A stretch of 64,000 nt of DNA from the NCBI RefSeq assembly GCF_018140925.1, contig NZ_CP073315.1:3410001-3474000 (forward strand), in the 5' to 3' direction. This document shows, in pieces, positions 25,744 through 35,023 of the stretch (position 1 is its first letter; each line of letters begins with the position of its first letter). A model generated the notes under the pieces. That model saw only the letters and a program-made list of their open reading frames with translations. It made no database searches and had not been told where the DNA came from. Source of the stretch: Psychrobacillus sp. INOP01 (lineage in GTDB: Bacteria; Bacillota; Bacilli; Bacillales_A; Planococcaceae). Position numbers and translations under genes: made by a program.

Positions 25744-28324
25744 CCAACCGCTATGGCTATTGTTATTAATTCCTATTGGTATTTATTTTATTTGGACTTG
25801 GAAAAAAGATAAGAAGAGCTTAAAAAGAGAAGGAAAAATAGTATTTTGTATACGAATTATAGCTATCCTATGTTTGATATTAGGTATTACTAATCCATAT
25901 TTATTATTACCTATTAAAGAAGAACAGGTATTATTTTTGGTAGACCGTTCTGCTTCCCTACATGGAACTGATCAGCAAATAACGGAATGGATAGAAGAAA
26001 GTTTACAATCTAAAAAAGCTTCTCATCTAGTAGGTGTTTATACTTTTGCAGAAGACTTTCAAACTGAAATTGCCATAACAGATGGGGAAGTAAATTTACC
26101 TGTTTTTACCCCTATGTTAGAAGCCGGGAATACTGATTTAGCAAAGGCCTTACAGCTTTCAACAGGCATAGTAGAGCCTAATAAGGCAACAAGAATTGTA
26201 CTCTTTACTGACGGACTTGAAACGACTGGATCTGTTAGTGATGAAATCGTCAAAATAGCTGGAGGAAATGTAACGATAGATGTTGTTCAAATGGCAAGAC
26301 TATCGTCGGAGGATGTTGCGATAACTTCCTTTGAAACGCCACCAGTAGCTTTTGAAGGTGAGCAGCAACAACTAAATGTCACGCTAGAGGCGACGACTAA
26401 TACAGAGGCAGAGTTACTTCTATATCAAAATGATCAGCTAATCACGCGAGAGCAAATTAGTGTAGAGCCAGGAACTAATACGTTTACATTTCGAAATGCC
26501 TCCAAGGGGGAAGGATTACTTAAGTATGAAGCTCAAGTAGTACTAGCAGAGGATGGGTTAATTGAGAATAACAAGTTGACAAGTGTCACGAATGTGGAGA
26601 GCTCTCCGAGACTATTAGTAGTCACTCATGATGGTAATTCTTCTAATATTGCGACTGTGATTGATCAGCAGGCGATTGCAACGGATGTTATTGATGCAAG
26701 TGTACTACCTTTTGATTTATCAAATTATTTAGCATACGATGCTATTATATTTGATAATGTACCTGGTCATGTCGTCGGAGAACAAAAGATGACGGTTATT
26801 GAACAGGCAGTGAAAAACTTTGGTGTCGGCTTTATGATGGTTGGCGGGAACAACAGTTTCGGTTTAGGAGGTTATTTTAAGAGTCCAATTGAACGATTAT
26901 TACCAGTTGAGATGGAGATAAAAGGAAAACAGCAACTGCCTTCATTAGGGTTAATCATCGTAATGGACCGGTCAGGTAGTATGAGTGGAACTAAATTAGA
27001 ATATGCGAAGGAAGCAGCGGCACGTTCTGTGGAAATGCTTCGAGAAGGAGACACTCTTGGGTTTATCGCATTTGATGATCGACCATGGGAAATTATTGAA
27101 GCCTCTCCATTAAACGATAAAGAAACCTCTGTCGAAAGTATACTTTCAGTAGGAGCAGGCGGAGGAACAGAAATATATACGAGTTTAGCTCTAGCATATG
27201 AAAAATTATCTCCTCTAAAATTACAGCGAAAGCATATTATATTATTGACGGATGGTCAGTCAGCTACAAGCAATGACTATCAAACGCTGTTAGAGGACGG
27301 GAAGAATAATTTGATAACCGTTTCCACTGTTGCTGTTGGACAAGATGCAGATAGAGCATTATTAGAAAGTTTAGCAGAAATGGGAGGGGGCACGTTTTAC
27401 GATGTCCAAGATGAATCCACCATTCCAGCGATAATGTCCACCGAGACAGCAATGATTTCCAGAACCTATATTGAGGATAATCCATTCTATCCAACTATTT
27501 ATGGGGACGCAGCATGGACGAGCTTATTTGCAGAAGGAGTTCCGCAAATGAATGCTTATATAGCAACAACTGCGAAACAAACTGCATCCGTTATTGCAGA
27601 AAGTGAAAAAGAAGACCCCGTATTAGCTGAATGGATGTATGGACTCGGTCGCACAATTGCATTTACATCGGATTCTACCGGTGAGTGGAGCGGAGACTTT
27701 GCAAGATGGAGTAATTGGGGAGACTTTTGGAATACGGCAGTATCGAGGTTACTACCAGCCTATAGTGAGGTGCCTTTTTCTATCCAAAAGTCATCGGATG
27801 AATCATTTACCGTTACGGATCCTACTGGCAAGTCATCATTTCTAGAGATAGCTGCTGTCAATGAAAAAGGGGAAGAGCTTTCAGTAACATCTGAAGCACT
27901 TGCACCTGGTAAAGCAAGAGTAACAGTAGACAGTGAACCAGGACTTGTGTTCTTTCGTATTTCCAATGAACAGGATGCTGTTTATCAAGCAGGTATTTCC
28001 ATTCCCTATAGCGAGGAATACAAAATACAAAAGCCGAATACAGCTATTCTGGAGATGATTACTAGTAGAACGAATGGAAAGCTACTGACGGAAGCTTCTG
28101 AAGCTTTCCGTGAAATGGAGCTATCTAGCTCAGAGAAACAATCTATTCAACAATTTCTTCTAATGTTAGCTATCTTCTTATTTTTCATCGATATTACGAT
28201 AAGAAGATTTGGTTTCAATCTATTGCTTGCTCCGTTTAAAAGAGCAGGTAAAAAAATGGATCCAGTAAATTCAACTACTACAACAAATGTAGAAAAATTA
28301 GTTAGAGAAAAGAAAAAAAGATAA
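25727..28324 (+). CDS. Large membrane protein with two VWA domains and a GATase-like region
   Basis: 865 residues. Two N-terminal membrane helices lead to a first VWA-like domain with DRSAS (Asp 73, Ser 75, Ser 77). Beta-rich segments follow, then an alpha/beta region with MVGGNNSFGLGGY. A second VWA domain with a perfect MIDAS DRSGSMS (Asp 414, Ser 416, Ser 418) comes next, then a glutamine-amidotransferase-like/beta region, a membrane helix near 815-833 and a basic tail. The start is GTG within the upstream gene. It is the last gene of the operon. Two metal sites in one chain suggest cation-dependent binding of partners. Confidence 0.82.
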   Translation: MDLRVDQPLWLLLLIPIGIYFIWTWKKDKKSLKREGKIVFCIRIIAILCLILGITNPYLLLPIKEEQVLFLVDRSASLHGTDQQITEWIEESLQSKKASHLVGVYTFAEDFQTEIAITDGEVNLPVFTPMLEAGNTDLAKALQLSTGIVEPNKATRIVLFTDGLETTGSVSDEIVKIAGGNVTIDVVQMARLSSEDVAITSFETPPVAFEGEQQQLNVTLEATTNTEAELLLYQNDQLITREQISVEPGTNTFTFRNASKGEGLLKYEAQVVLAEDGLIENNKLTSVTNVESSPRLLVVTHDGNSSNIATVIDQQAIATDVIDASVLPFDLSNYLAYDAIIFDNVPGHVVGEQKMTVIEQAVKNFGVGFMMVGGNNSFGLGGYFKSPIERLLPVEMEIKGKQQLPSLGLIIVMDRSGSMSGTKLEYAKEAAARSVEMLREGDTLGFIAFDDRPWEIIEASPLNDKETSVESILSVGAGGGTEIYTSLALAYEKLSPLKLQRKHIILLTDGQSATSNDYQTLLEDGKNNLITVSTVAVGQDADRALLESLAEMGGGTFYDVQDESTIPAIMSTETAMISRTYIEDNPFYPTIYGDAAWTSLFAEGVPQMNAYIATTAKQTASVIAESEKEDPVLAEWMYGLGRTIAFTSDSTGEWSGDFARWSNWGDFWNTAVSRLLPAYSEVPFSIQKSSDESFTVTDPTGKSSFLEIAAVNEKGEELSVTSEALAPGKARVTVDSEPGLVFFRISNEQDAVYQAGISIPYSEEYKIQKPNTAILEMITSRTNGKLLTEASEAFREMELSSSEKQSIQQFLLMLAIFLFFIDITIRRFGFNLLLAPFKRAGKKMDPVNSTTTTNVEKLVREKKKR

Positions 28325-28355
28325 ATAGGATAAAAAACAATAAAGAAGGAGAGTA

Positions 28356-28388
28356 GCGCCAGAAATTGTATCTTCCGGCGCTTCTTTT
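28356..28388 (+). terminator. Terminator of the ABC-MoxR-VWA operon
   Basis: A 9-bp stem with one mismatch (GCGCCAGAA at 28356-28364 with TTCCGGCGC at 28373-28381), then TTCTTTT. It is near-identical to the hairpin at 548-572. Confidence 0.8.
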
Positions 28389-28439
28389 ATATGCAATTGT
28401 ATCTAAAGTTAAAGGAGGGCGATAGGACAGACAAACGCT

Positions 28440-28575
28440 ATAAGATTACCGAGAAAAAGAGGTGCTAGTCGTGACTGACGTCACGACTAGCACCTTTAAA
28501 AAATCAGTCGGTAATACTATAGCAAAAAGTCTATTCAAAGCACACCGTAAACAATAGAATCAAGTTTTGACCTTT
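28440..28575. repeat. Mosaic intergenic repeat, family 1, copy B (16-bp perfect hairpin)
   Basis: A perfect 16-bp stem (28460-28475 with 28480-28495) has loop TGAC and inner arm TAGTCGTGAC. The outer pair ATTACCGA at 28445-28452 and TCGGTAAT at 28508-28515 is perfect. The family tail runs to about 28575. It lies between the converging VWA operon and MFS gene. Confidence 0.8.
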
Positions 28576-28637
28576 AAGGTTACTCGTACTTTTTTTACAA
28601 TAGAAGAACTCTTATGCCGCGTTGCAGTAATCTTTTT

Positions 28638-29825
28638 CTATTCAAGTACTGGTTTTTTTCTCTTAATCCAAATAAGTGTGATTGCCCAAGAACCTAATAA
28701 AATGATAGATCCTACAATAAATGGATAATTAATATTGATATCAAAAAACATTCCTGCAAGTGCTGGTCCAATCATACTTCCTAAACTCATATAGGCATTA
28801 TTCATACCGGCAGCAAAGCCTTGCTCATTTCCTGCCAATTTAGATATAACAGTATTAACTGCTGGACGAATGAGCGTAGTAGCAGTAGAGAAAATCGATG
28901 CAACAAGTAATACTAGAGCGAAACCGTCTACGATGAAGAATAATAGAAATGCTATAGCAGCAACAACTAGATTGACCAAGATAACATTTAATTCACCAAA
29001 ACGTTTAAATAGTTTCTCAACTACTAACGTTTGCACAATGACACCGATAAATCCTCCAACTGTTAAAACAACAGCTATATCTTGCGGAGTGTAATTATAC
29101 TTATGATCTACATACAATGAAAATGTCGTTTGGAAATTTGCTATACCAAAAGTGAAAACAAATATAATAATTAACATCATAAAGTAAGGTGTCTTCACTG
29201 AATTTTTCATTTGTGTTAATATATTTTCACGTTTTTTAGGTTCCGGCGGAATTTCAGAAACTGCATTTTTAATATCGGGTAGGATAATGACTGAAATTAT
29301 AGCTGCAATTACTGCTACTATTGAAGCCATATAAAATGGGAAAGTTAAACTTACTTTTGCTAAAAACCCTCCTATTGCTGGTCCAATCATAAATCCTAAA
29401 GACATGGATGCCCCTAAGAAGCCCATTCCTTTTCCACGTTCTTCTAGTGTGGTTATATCTGCAACAAATGCCATAGTCGCTGGAATTAAAAAAGCTCCTC
29501 CTATACCACTAATAAATCGCGCGGTGTACAACATCCATTCATGAGTAGCTAGCCCAAACCATAATTGAGAGGCTGAGAAGATGATCAGTCCTACAATGAT
29601 GAGTTTTTTTCTTCCTAATGTATCAGATAGATCACCAGCTAGTGGTGAAAATAAAAACTGTCCAAATGCAAAGGAAGCAATGATAAACCCGAGTGCCTGA
29701 CCTGCCACTCCAAATGTTTCTAAATATTGAGGCATAACTGGAATTACTAATCCTATACCAGACATTGCAATAAACATATTAAACATTAAAATATATAATG
29801 CAGAGTTGTTAGTTTTCTTCGCCAT
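28638..29825 (-). CDS. MFS drug-efflux-type transporter (DHA1 family, Bmr/NorA-like)
   Basis: 395 residues with 12 membrane helices, the usual length of DHA1 exporters. The loop 2-3 motif reads GDLSDTLGRKK, and the helix 5 exporter motif C is seen in GASMSLGFMIGPAIGG. Such proteins expel drugs or metabolites against proton entry. The substrate cannot be predicted. It is a single gene with SD CAGGA, converging with the VWA operon and divergent from nothing, since the pot operon reads the same way behind it. Confidence 0.88.
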   Translation of the reverse strand: MAKKTNNSALYILMFNMFIAMSGIGLVIPVMPQYLETFGVAGQALGFIIASFAFGQFLFSPLAGDLSDTLGRKKLIIVGLIIFSASQLWFGLATHEWMLYTARFISGIGGAFLIPATMAFVADITTLEERGKGMGFLGASMSLGFMIGPAIGGFLAKVSLTFPFYMASIVAVIAAIISVIILPDIKNAVSEIPPEPKKRENILTQMKNSVKTPYFMMLIIIFVFTFGIANFQTTFSLYVDHKYNYTPQDIAVVLTVGGFIGVIVQTLVVEKLFKRFGELNVILVNLVVAAIAFLLFFIVDGFALVLLVASIFSTATTLIRPAVNTVISKLAGNEQGFAAGMNNAYMSLGSMIGPALAGMFFDININYPFIVGSIILLGSWAITLIWIKRKKPVLE

Positions 29826-29929
29826 AAAATTCCTGCTTTCTATAAATACTTTTACGCATCTATCGATTCTACCATATTCTTCAAAGAATAAAAACTTTCG
29901 TGTAACGAATTATATGATTTTTGAAGACG

Positions 29930-29958
29930 AAGAAAATGAGCCGTCTAAGCGACGACTC
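29930..29958 (-). terminator. Terminator of the pot operon
   Basis: On the minus strand GAGTCGTC pairs with GACGGCTC (one G-T pair) over a five-base loop, followed by ATTTTCTT. It overlaps the region just after the potD stop codon. Confidence 0.65.
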
Positions 29959-29964
29959 ACCAGT

Positions 29965-31038
29965 TTAGTTAGCACTCATTTTAAACTCTAAAAACAGCTC
30001 GTTATATTTACCGAGCATTTCCAGTCCTAAATTTTTGTACACTTCTAGGTTTTCTCTAGCCTCTTCTGGAGGATAGAATCGTTCATCAGAAGTAACTTCT
30101 TCATCCATTAACTCAACTGCTGCAGCATTTGGTATCGAATATCCAACATAATCTGCATTTTGTGCAGCAACTTCCGCATCTAACATAAAGTTGATAAACT
30201 CATGAGCCCCTTCGACATTTGCAGCCGTTTTAGGAATAACCATATTATCAAACCATAAATTAGAGCCTTCTTGAGGAACTGCATAATCTAAATCTTCGTT
30301 TTCCCACATCATATCAGCTGCTTGCCCGGAGAAGGTTATAGCTACAGAAGCTTCTTCATTAATCATTAATGGAGTTACTTCATCCCCAATGATTGCTTTT
30401 ACATTTGGGGTTAATTCCTTCAGTTTAGCTGTAGCTTCTTGTAATTCTTTTTCATCTGTAGAGTTAAGGGAATAGCCAAGGCTGTTTAATCCCATTCCGA
30501 TGATTTCGCGGGCACCATCTACTAGTAACACTTTACCTTCTAAGGAAGGATCCCAAAGTGTATCCCAGCTTTCAAAAGTTTGTCCATCTAGTAGGGTAGG
30601 ATTATATACAACACCAACTGTTCCCCAGAAATAAGGAATAGAGTATTTATTTTTTGGGTCGAATGCTAAATCTAAAAAGTATGGATCCATATTGCTCAAA
30701 TTCGGAATCTTTGAATGATCAATTTCTAGCAATAAATCTTTTTCTTTCATCTTTTCAATAGCATACTCTGAAGGTACCGCAATATCATAAGATGTGCCAC
30801 CCTGTTCAATTTTTGTCATCATTGCTTCATTGGAGTCAAACGTTTCATATACGACTCGGAAACCCGATTCTTCCTCAAATTGAGTGATTAACTCTGGATC
30901 AATATATTCACCCCAGTTAAAGATAGTCAATGTATCACTACTAGCATTTCCGGAGCTTTGATTTAAATATTTGTTAACACCAAACAAAATAATACAAACT
31001 ATAACTATTGCTATAGCTGCTCTTGTTATTTCTTTCAT
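29965..31038 (-). CDS. potD: Spermidine/putrescine-binding protein PotD
   Basis: 357 residues. One N-terminal hydrophobic segment (about 5-22) is followed by the periplasmic-binding fold of PotD/PotF: LTIFNWGEYIDPELI, then FGTV-like hinge strands (PYFWGTVGVVYNP). There is no proper lipobox, because the residue before the only N-terminal Cys is Val, so it is probably held by an uncleaved anchor. It binds polyamine outside the cell and delivers it to PotBC. Its start overlaps the potC stop by four bases. Confidence 0.9.
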   Translation of the reverse strand: MKEITRAAIAIVIVCIILFGVNKYLNQSSGNASSDTLTIFNWGEYIDPELITQFEEESGFRVVYETFDSNEAMMTKIEQGGTSYDIAVPSEYAIEKMKEKDLLLEIDHSKIPNLSNMDPYFLDLAFDPKNKYSIPYFWGTVGVVYNPTLLDGQTFESWDTLWDPSLEGKVLLVDGAREIIGMGLNSLGYSLNSTDEKELQEATAKLKELTPNVKAIIGDEVTPLMINEEASVAITFSGQAADMMWENEDLDYAVPQEGSNLWFDNMVIPKTAANVEGAHEFINFMLDAEVAAQNADYVGYSIPNAAAVELMDEEVTSDERFYPPEEARENLEVYKNLGLEMLGKYNELFLEFKMSAN

Positions 31039-31838
31039 TTTCGAACCCCCATTCCGACAGGGTTTTTCCCACGTTGGCTAACAAAATAATAACCAACAAC
31101 GAGAAGAAGTGTCACGATAAAGACGATTCCAGATAAAGCATTAATAGTTAACGTAATACCCGTTCTTGCCATAGAGTAAATTTCGACTGAAAGTGTGCTA
31201 AAGCCATTTCCTGTTACAAAAAATGTAACCGCGAAATCGTCTAATGAATATGTTAATGCCATAAAAAATCCAGCAAAAATCCCAGGCTTAATAAATGGGA
31301 TAATAACGCGAGTCAAAATATCACGCTTTGTTGCTCCAAGATCTGCTGCTGCATCTATTAGCGTGCTATTCATCTCTTGTAGCTTTGGTAATACCATTAA
31401 TACTACAATAGGAATACTAAATGCAATATGTGATATTAGTACGGATGCAAATCCAAGTTTTACCCCAATGGCAGTAAATAGGATTAAGAAAGATGCACCA
31501 ATTACAACGTCTGGACTTACGATTAAAACATTATTTAAAGAAAGGATAGATCTACGTAGTGATTTATTTCTCATAAATACAATACCGATCGAACCGAAAA
31601 CACCAATAATTGTTGCAATTAATGCCGAAAGTAAGGCTACAATTACTGTGTTTATAAGAATCATAATTAGGCGGGTGTCTGAAAATACAGCGGCGTAATG
31701 TTCCCAAGTGAATGATTCAAAGCTATTCATGCTGCCACCACTATTAAAAGAGTAAAAAATCAAGTAAAGAATTGGTGTATATAATACGATAAACACAAGG
31801 GCTAAGTAAAACTTCGCTGACTTACTTGTTTTTTCCAT
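31035..31838 (-). CDS. potC: Spermidine/putrescine ABC permease PotC
   Basis: 267 residues with six membrane helices. The cytoplasmic EAA loop reads DAAADLGATKRDILTRVIIP, which docks the PotA ATPase. The ATG at 31838 has AAGGGGG nine bases upstream and overlaps the 3' end of potB by 17 bases; a longer frame to 31859 is less likely. It pairs with PotB to form the channel. Confidence 0.9.
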   Translation of the reverse strand: MEKTSKSAKFYLALVFIVLYTPILYLIFYSFNSGGSMNSFESFTWEHYAAVFSDTRLIMILINTVIVALLSALIATIIGVFGSIGIVFMRNKSLRRSILSLNNVLIVSPDVVIGASFLILFTAIGVKLGFASVLISHIAFSIPIVVLMVLPKLQEMNSTLIDAAADLGATKRDILTRVIIPFIKPGIFAGFFMALTYSLDDFAVTFFVTGNGFSTLSVEIYSMARTGITLTINALSGIVFIVTLLLVVGYYFVSQRGKNPVGMGVRK

Positions 31839-32646
31839 TTGAAGTGGCCCCCTTATCACGTTGACCAGTAATGATCATAATAATTACCATAAATATGATT
31901 AAGAAAACTGCGATAGTGGATCCCATTCCCCAGTTTTGCGTAACCAAGAATTGCTGTTCAATAGCTGTACCTAAAGTAATTACTTTATTCCCCGCGATTA
32001 AGCGAGTAATCATGAACAACGATAGGGAAGGGATAAATACAGCTTGAATCCCTGCTTTAACACCATTGATAGTTAAGGGTAAAATAACCTTTGAAAAAGT
32101 AGTCCAGCTTGATGCACCTAAATCTCGACTGGCATCTATTAAGGATGGATTTAATTTATCCAAAGAGTTAAAAATAGGTAAGATCATAAATGGGATAAAT
32201 ATATATACAGCTACAAAGACGAAACTAAAATCTGTGAATAAAATTTGTGTTTCCCCAAACCCAAATACATTTAAAAATGCATTCACTGGACCATACAAGC
32301 CGAAAATTCCGATAAATGCGTAAGTCTTTAATAACAAATTGATCCAAGAGGGAATGATGATCAACAGAAGCCATAATTGTTTATGTCTCGTTTTTGTGAG
32401 CAAATATGCTGTTGGATATGCAATAAGTAAAGTGAAGAATGTTATTAGAAAAGCATACCAAAACGAACTAAGTGTTAGCTTTAAGTAAACAGACGTAAAA
32501 AAGTTTAAATAATTGTCTAAAGTGAAATTTCCACTTAAATCGAAGAAGGAATAATATGCAATTAATGCAATTGGAGCTACAACAAATAACACAATCCATA
32601 CATAATATGGTATTAAATAAAACGCTTTTGTAGTTTTAGTTTGCAT
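31822..32646 (-). CDS. potB: Spermidine/putrescine ABC permease PotB
   Basis: 274 residues with six membrane helices. The EAA loop reads [20 protein letters not shown]. The ATG at 32646 is embedded in the last codons of potA, with GGAGAAG upstream, so translation is coupled. The longer open frame to 32700 runs inside potA in another frame and is not used. It forms a heterodimeric channel with PotC. Confidence 0.9.
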   Translation of the reverse strand: MQTKTTKAFYLIPYYVWIVLFVVAPIALIAYYSFFDLSGNFTLDNYLNFFTSVYLKLTLSSFWYAFLITFFTLLIAYPTAYLLTKTRHKQLWLLLIIIPSWINLLLKTYAFIGIFGLYGPVNAFLNVFGFGETQILFTDFSFVFVAVYIFIPFMILPIFNSLDKLNPSLIDASRDLGASSWTTFSKVILPLTINGVKAGIQAVFIPSLSLFMITRLIAGNKVITLGTAIEQQFLVTQNWGMGSTIAVFLIIFMVIIMIITGQRDKGATSNGKNK

Positions 32647-33742
32647 ATGCGTCTTCTCCATAAGACTCGAGACGTTTATCAAATTCTTCTTCTGTTTCAT
32701 TTAAACGCATAACGTGAATAGCCTCCGGATCAAAATCTAAGCCAATAAACTCTCCAACGTCTGCTTTTTTTGTTGAGTGTACAAGCCACTCATTTCCTTC
32801 GTCATCGTATGTAGAAAGCTCATAGTGAACTCCTCTAAATAATTGAGTATCTACTTTTACCTTCATTTTCCCTTTTTCGACAGCTGTTATTTCTAAGTCC
32901 TCTGGACGAATGACAATGTCTACTTTTTCGTTTGGATTAAGTCCTTGGTCCACACATTCAAACTCTTTCCCACCAATTTTTACTCGGAAATCTGCGACCA
33001 TTGTGCCAGAAACAATATTAGACTCCCCAATAAAATCAGCTACATAACGATTAATCGGCTCATCGTAAATATCCATTGGGGTACCACTTTGCTCAATCTC
33101 ACCTTCATTTAAAACAAAGATTTCATCAGACATTGCCAATGCTTCTTCTTGGTCGTGTGTTACAAAAATAAATGTTTTGCCAAGTCTTTGTTGAAGCTCA
33201 CGTAGCTCATATTGCATCTCTGAACGTAATTTTAAATCTAATGCAGAAAGAGGCTCATCCAAAAGAATGATTTCAGGGTCATTTACAATTGCACGTGCGA
33301 TTGCTACACGTTGTCTTTGTCCACCTGACATTTCAGCAATCTCTCTTTTTTCGTAACCTACTAAGTTAACAAATTTCAATGCTTCTATAACTTTTTGATC
33401 AATTTCTTTTTTGCCAAGTTTTTTAATTCGAAGACCGAATGCTACATTTTCAAATACATTTAAATGCGGAAACAAAGCATAGTCCTGAAATACTGTATTT
33501 ACTTGTCGCTCGTTGGCAGGGACGTTATTGATAACTTTACCATTAAAATAAATGCTCCCACTTGTGGGCTGCATAAATCCTGCAATTAAACGTAAAATAG
33601 TTGTTTTTCCACAACCCGATGGACCAAGCAACGTGTAAAATTTCCCGCGCTCTAGTTCCAAGTTGATGTTATTCAATACTGTTGTTTCTGCGTCATATGA
33701 TTTTGAAACATTCTCAAAACGAATAATAGTATTATCAGACAT
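32636..33742 (-). CDS. potA: Spermidine/putrescine ABC transporter ATPase PotA
   Basis: 368 residues. Walker A is GPSGCGKTT (40-48), the Q-loop is [10 protein letters not shown], the signature is MSGGQRQR and Walker B is [13 protein letters not shown]-terminal TOBE/OB region (from about 240) completes the PotA/MalK type. SD GGAGG lies before ATG. It follows the regulator gene after 32 bases and overlaps potB. Confidence 0.93.
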   Translation of the reverse strand: MSDNTIIRFENVSKSYDAETTVLNNINLELERGKFYTLLGPSGCGKTTILRLIAGFMQPTSGSIYFNGKVINNVPANERQVNTVFQDYALFPHLNVFENVAFGLRIKKLGKKEIDQKVIEALKFVNLVGYEKREIAEMSGGQRQRVAIARAIVNDPEIILLDEPLSALDLKLRSEMQYELRELQQRLGKTFIFVTHDQEEALAMSDEIFVLNEGEIEQSGTPMDIYDEPINRYVADFIGESNIVSGTMVADFRVKIGGKEFECVDQGLNPNEKVDIVIRPEDLEITAVEKGKMKVKVDTQLFRGVHYELSTYDDEGNEWLVHSTKKADVGEFIGLDFDPEAIHVMRLNETEEEFDKRLESYGEDAYAN

Positions 33743-33774
33743 AATTTACCTCCATTGTTATATATCAAAATTTC

Positions 33775-34317
33775 TTACAAATAAGAATTAGTAACGACGT
33801 AGATTACCTTTGCAATTTCTTCTGCTGCATTTTCTAGAAGATGATTGTCAGATGCTTCAAAATAAAGGGATTCACCCGCCGTTGCAATATAGTTTTGCTT
33901 ACCTAGTGTTAGGGTCACTTTTCCTTGTAGCACGTAGATGAAAGTTTGGGAAAGAGAAGGCTCAAATTGTTTAAATTGTCCCCCTATATCCAGTGAAACC
34001 AACACTGGTTCCATTTCATTTTCATTGGATTCTGAAATCAGCCAGTGGAGCTTGTACTTTTTTTCTTCATCCAAGTAAATGGTCTGTTCTTTTATTGGAT
34101 AAACCACTTTCGTGCGATATTGTTCATCATCAAAAAAGTCTTTTGGCTTGGAGCCGAGAACATTCAGAATTGAAAATAGTGTTTCTATAGAAGGAGAGTT
34201 TATATCTCTTTCTAATTGAGAGATAAAACCCTTGCTTAAGTCTGTTCTTTCTCCTAATTCTTCTTGTGTAAGACCTTTCTTTAATCGTAACCTTTTTATT
34301 TTTTTCCCAATTTGCAT
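33775..34317 (-). CDS. XRE-family regulator with cupin domain, likely controlling potABCD
   Basis: 180 residues. An N-terminal helix-turn-helix (about 6-60: LTQEELGERTDLSKGFISQL) is joined to a C-terminal cupin (about 105-178) that could bind a small ligand. This is the PuuR architecture; such proteins often sit ahead of polyamine or amino-acid genes. It is the first gene of the pot operon, and a pair of repeated sites lies just upstream of it (34360-34396), suggesting autoregulation by polyamine. SD AAGGAG upstream of ATG. Confidence 0.88.
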   Translation of the reverse strand: MQIGKKIKRLRLKKGLTQEELGERTDLSKGFISQLERDINSPSIETLFSILNVLGSKPKDFFDDEQYRTKVVYPIKEQTIYLDEEKKYKLHWLISESNENEMEPVLVSLDIGGQFKQFEPSLSQTFIYVLQGKVTLTLGKQNYIATAGESLYFEASDNHLLENAAEEIAKVIYVVTNSYL

Positions 34318-34359
34318 ATTTTTAGGCTCCTTCGGAAATAAAATAACATATTTTGAAAC

Positions 34360-34396
34360 AAAGTTTATTTTAACACAACTTAAAGTTTACTTTAAC
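34360..34396. promoter_or_regulatory. Candidate operator pair ahead of the pot operon
   Basis: Two 15-base direct repeats, AAAGTTTATTTTAAC at 34360-34374 and AAAGTTTACTTTAAC at 34382-34396, lie 22 bases apart, about two helical turns. The second also forms a perfect inverted repeat TTAAAGT-TT-ACTTTAA (34380-34395). They stand 43 bases upstream of the XRE-cupin gene in the divergent spacer with ykuV, so the regulator could bind both sites on one DNA face. Confidence 0.6.
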
Positions 34397-34500
34397 AATT
34401 TATTTGATGAATTTCAAAATTTTTTTAGGTAGTTGAATATACGCTATTTTTTGCGAACGCATATACTAATGAATGCTTATAGAAAGAAGGGATATACGTA

Positions 34501-34947
34501 GTGAAGTTACGTACTAAAATACCATCATTTCCAACAGATGCAAAATGGATAAATGGACGTATAAACAATGAAAAGTTAATAGGGGAAAAGCCTGTTCTCG
34601 TTTACTTTTGGTCAGTAAGCTGTCCATTATGTGGAGGAGCTTATAATTACATTCGACAGTGGAAAGTAAAATATGGGAAAATGTTCCACGTTATCGGTAT
34701 TCATATGCCAAGATCTAAAGAGGACTTACAGGAGAAACGCATTCAAGATGCAATTCAAAAGGGACAGATGGAAGATTCCATTTATTTAGACCACGAATTG
34801 ATAGTGACTAAACAATTTCAAAATCGAATAGTTCCATCTTTTTATTTGTTTGATAAAAAGGGATTATTACGTCATATACAATTGGGAGAAGCAGGAATGA
34901 TGATGTTAGAAAAAAGACTACTTTTACTGATGAATGAGAACAAATAA
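34501..34947 (+). CDS. ykuV: Thiol-disulfide oxidoreductase YkuV
   Basis: 148 residues, equal in length to B. subtilis YkuV, with a thioredoxin-like fold. The active site is CPLC (41-44) after YFWSVS; B. subtilis has CHLC. The cis-Pro region reads RIVPSFYLFD. There is no signal peptide, so it works in the cytosol. The start is GTG with AAGAAGGGA about eight bases upstream. It marks the return to conserved gene order after the accessory block. Confidence 0.85.
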   Translation: MKLRTKIPSFPTDAKWINGRINNEKLIGEKPVLVYFWSVSCPLCGGAYNYIRQWKVKYGKMFHVIGIHMPRSKEDLQEKRIQDAIQKGQMEDSIYLDHELIVTKQFQNRIVPSFYLFDKKGLLRHIQLGEAGMMMLEKRLLLLMNENK

Positions 34948-35023
34948 TATCATATTGATTTCGTATCAATAAACGGAATGGATGTGGTAAACTTAATGCA
35001 CTAGATATGTAGGGGGCATTAGA

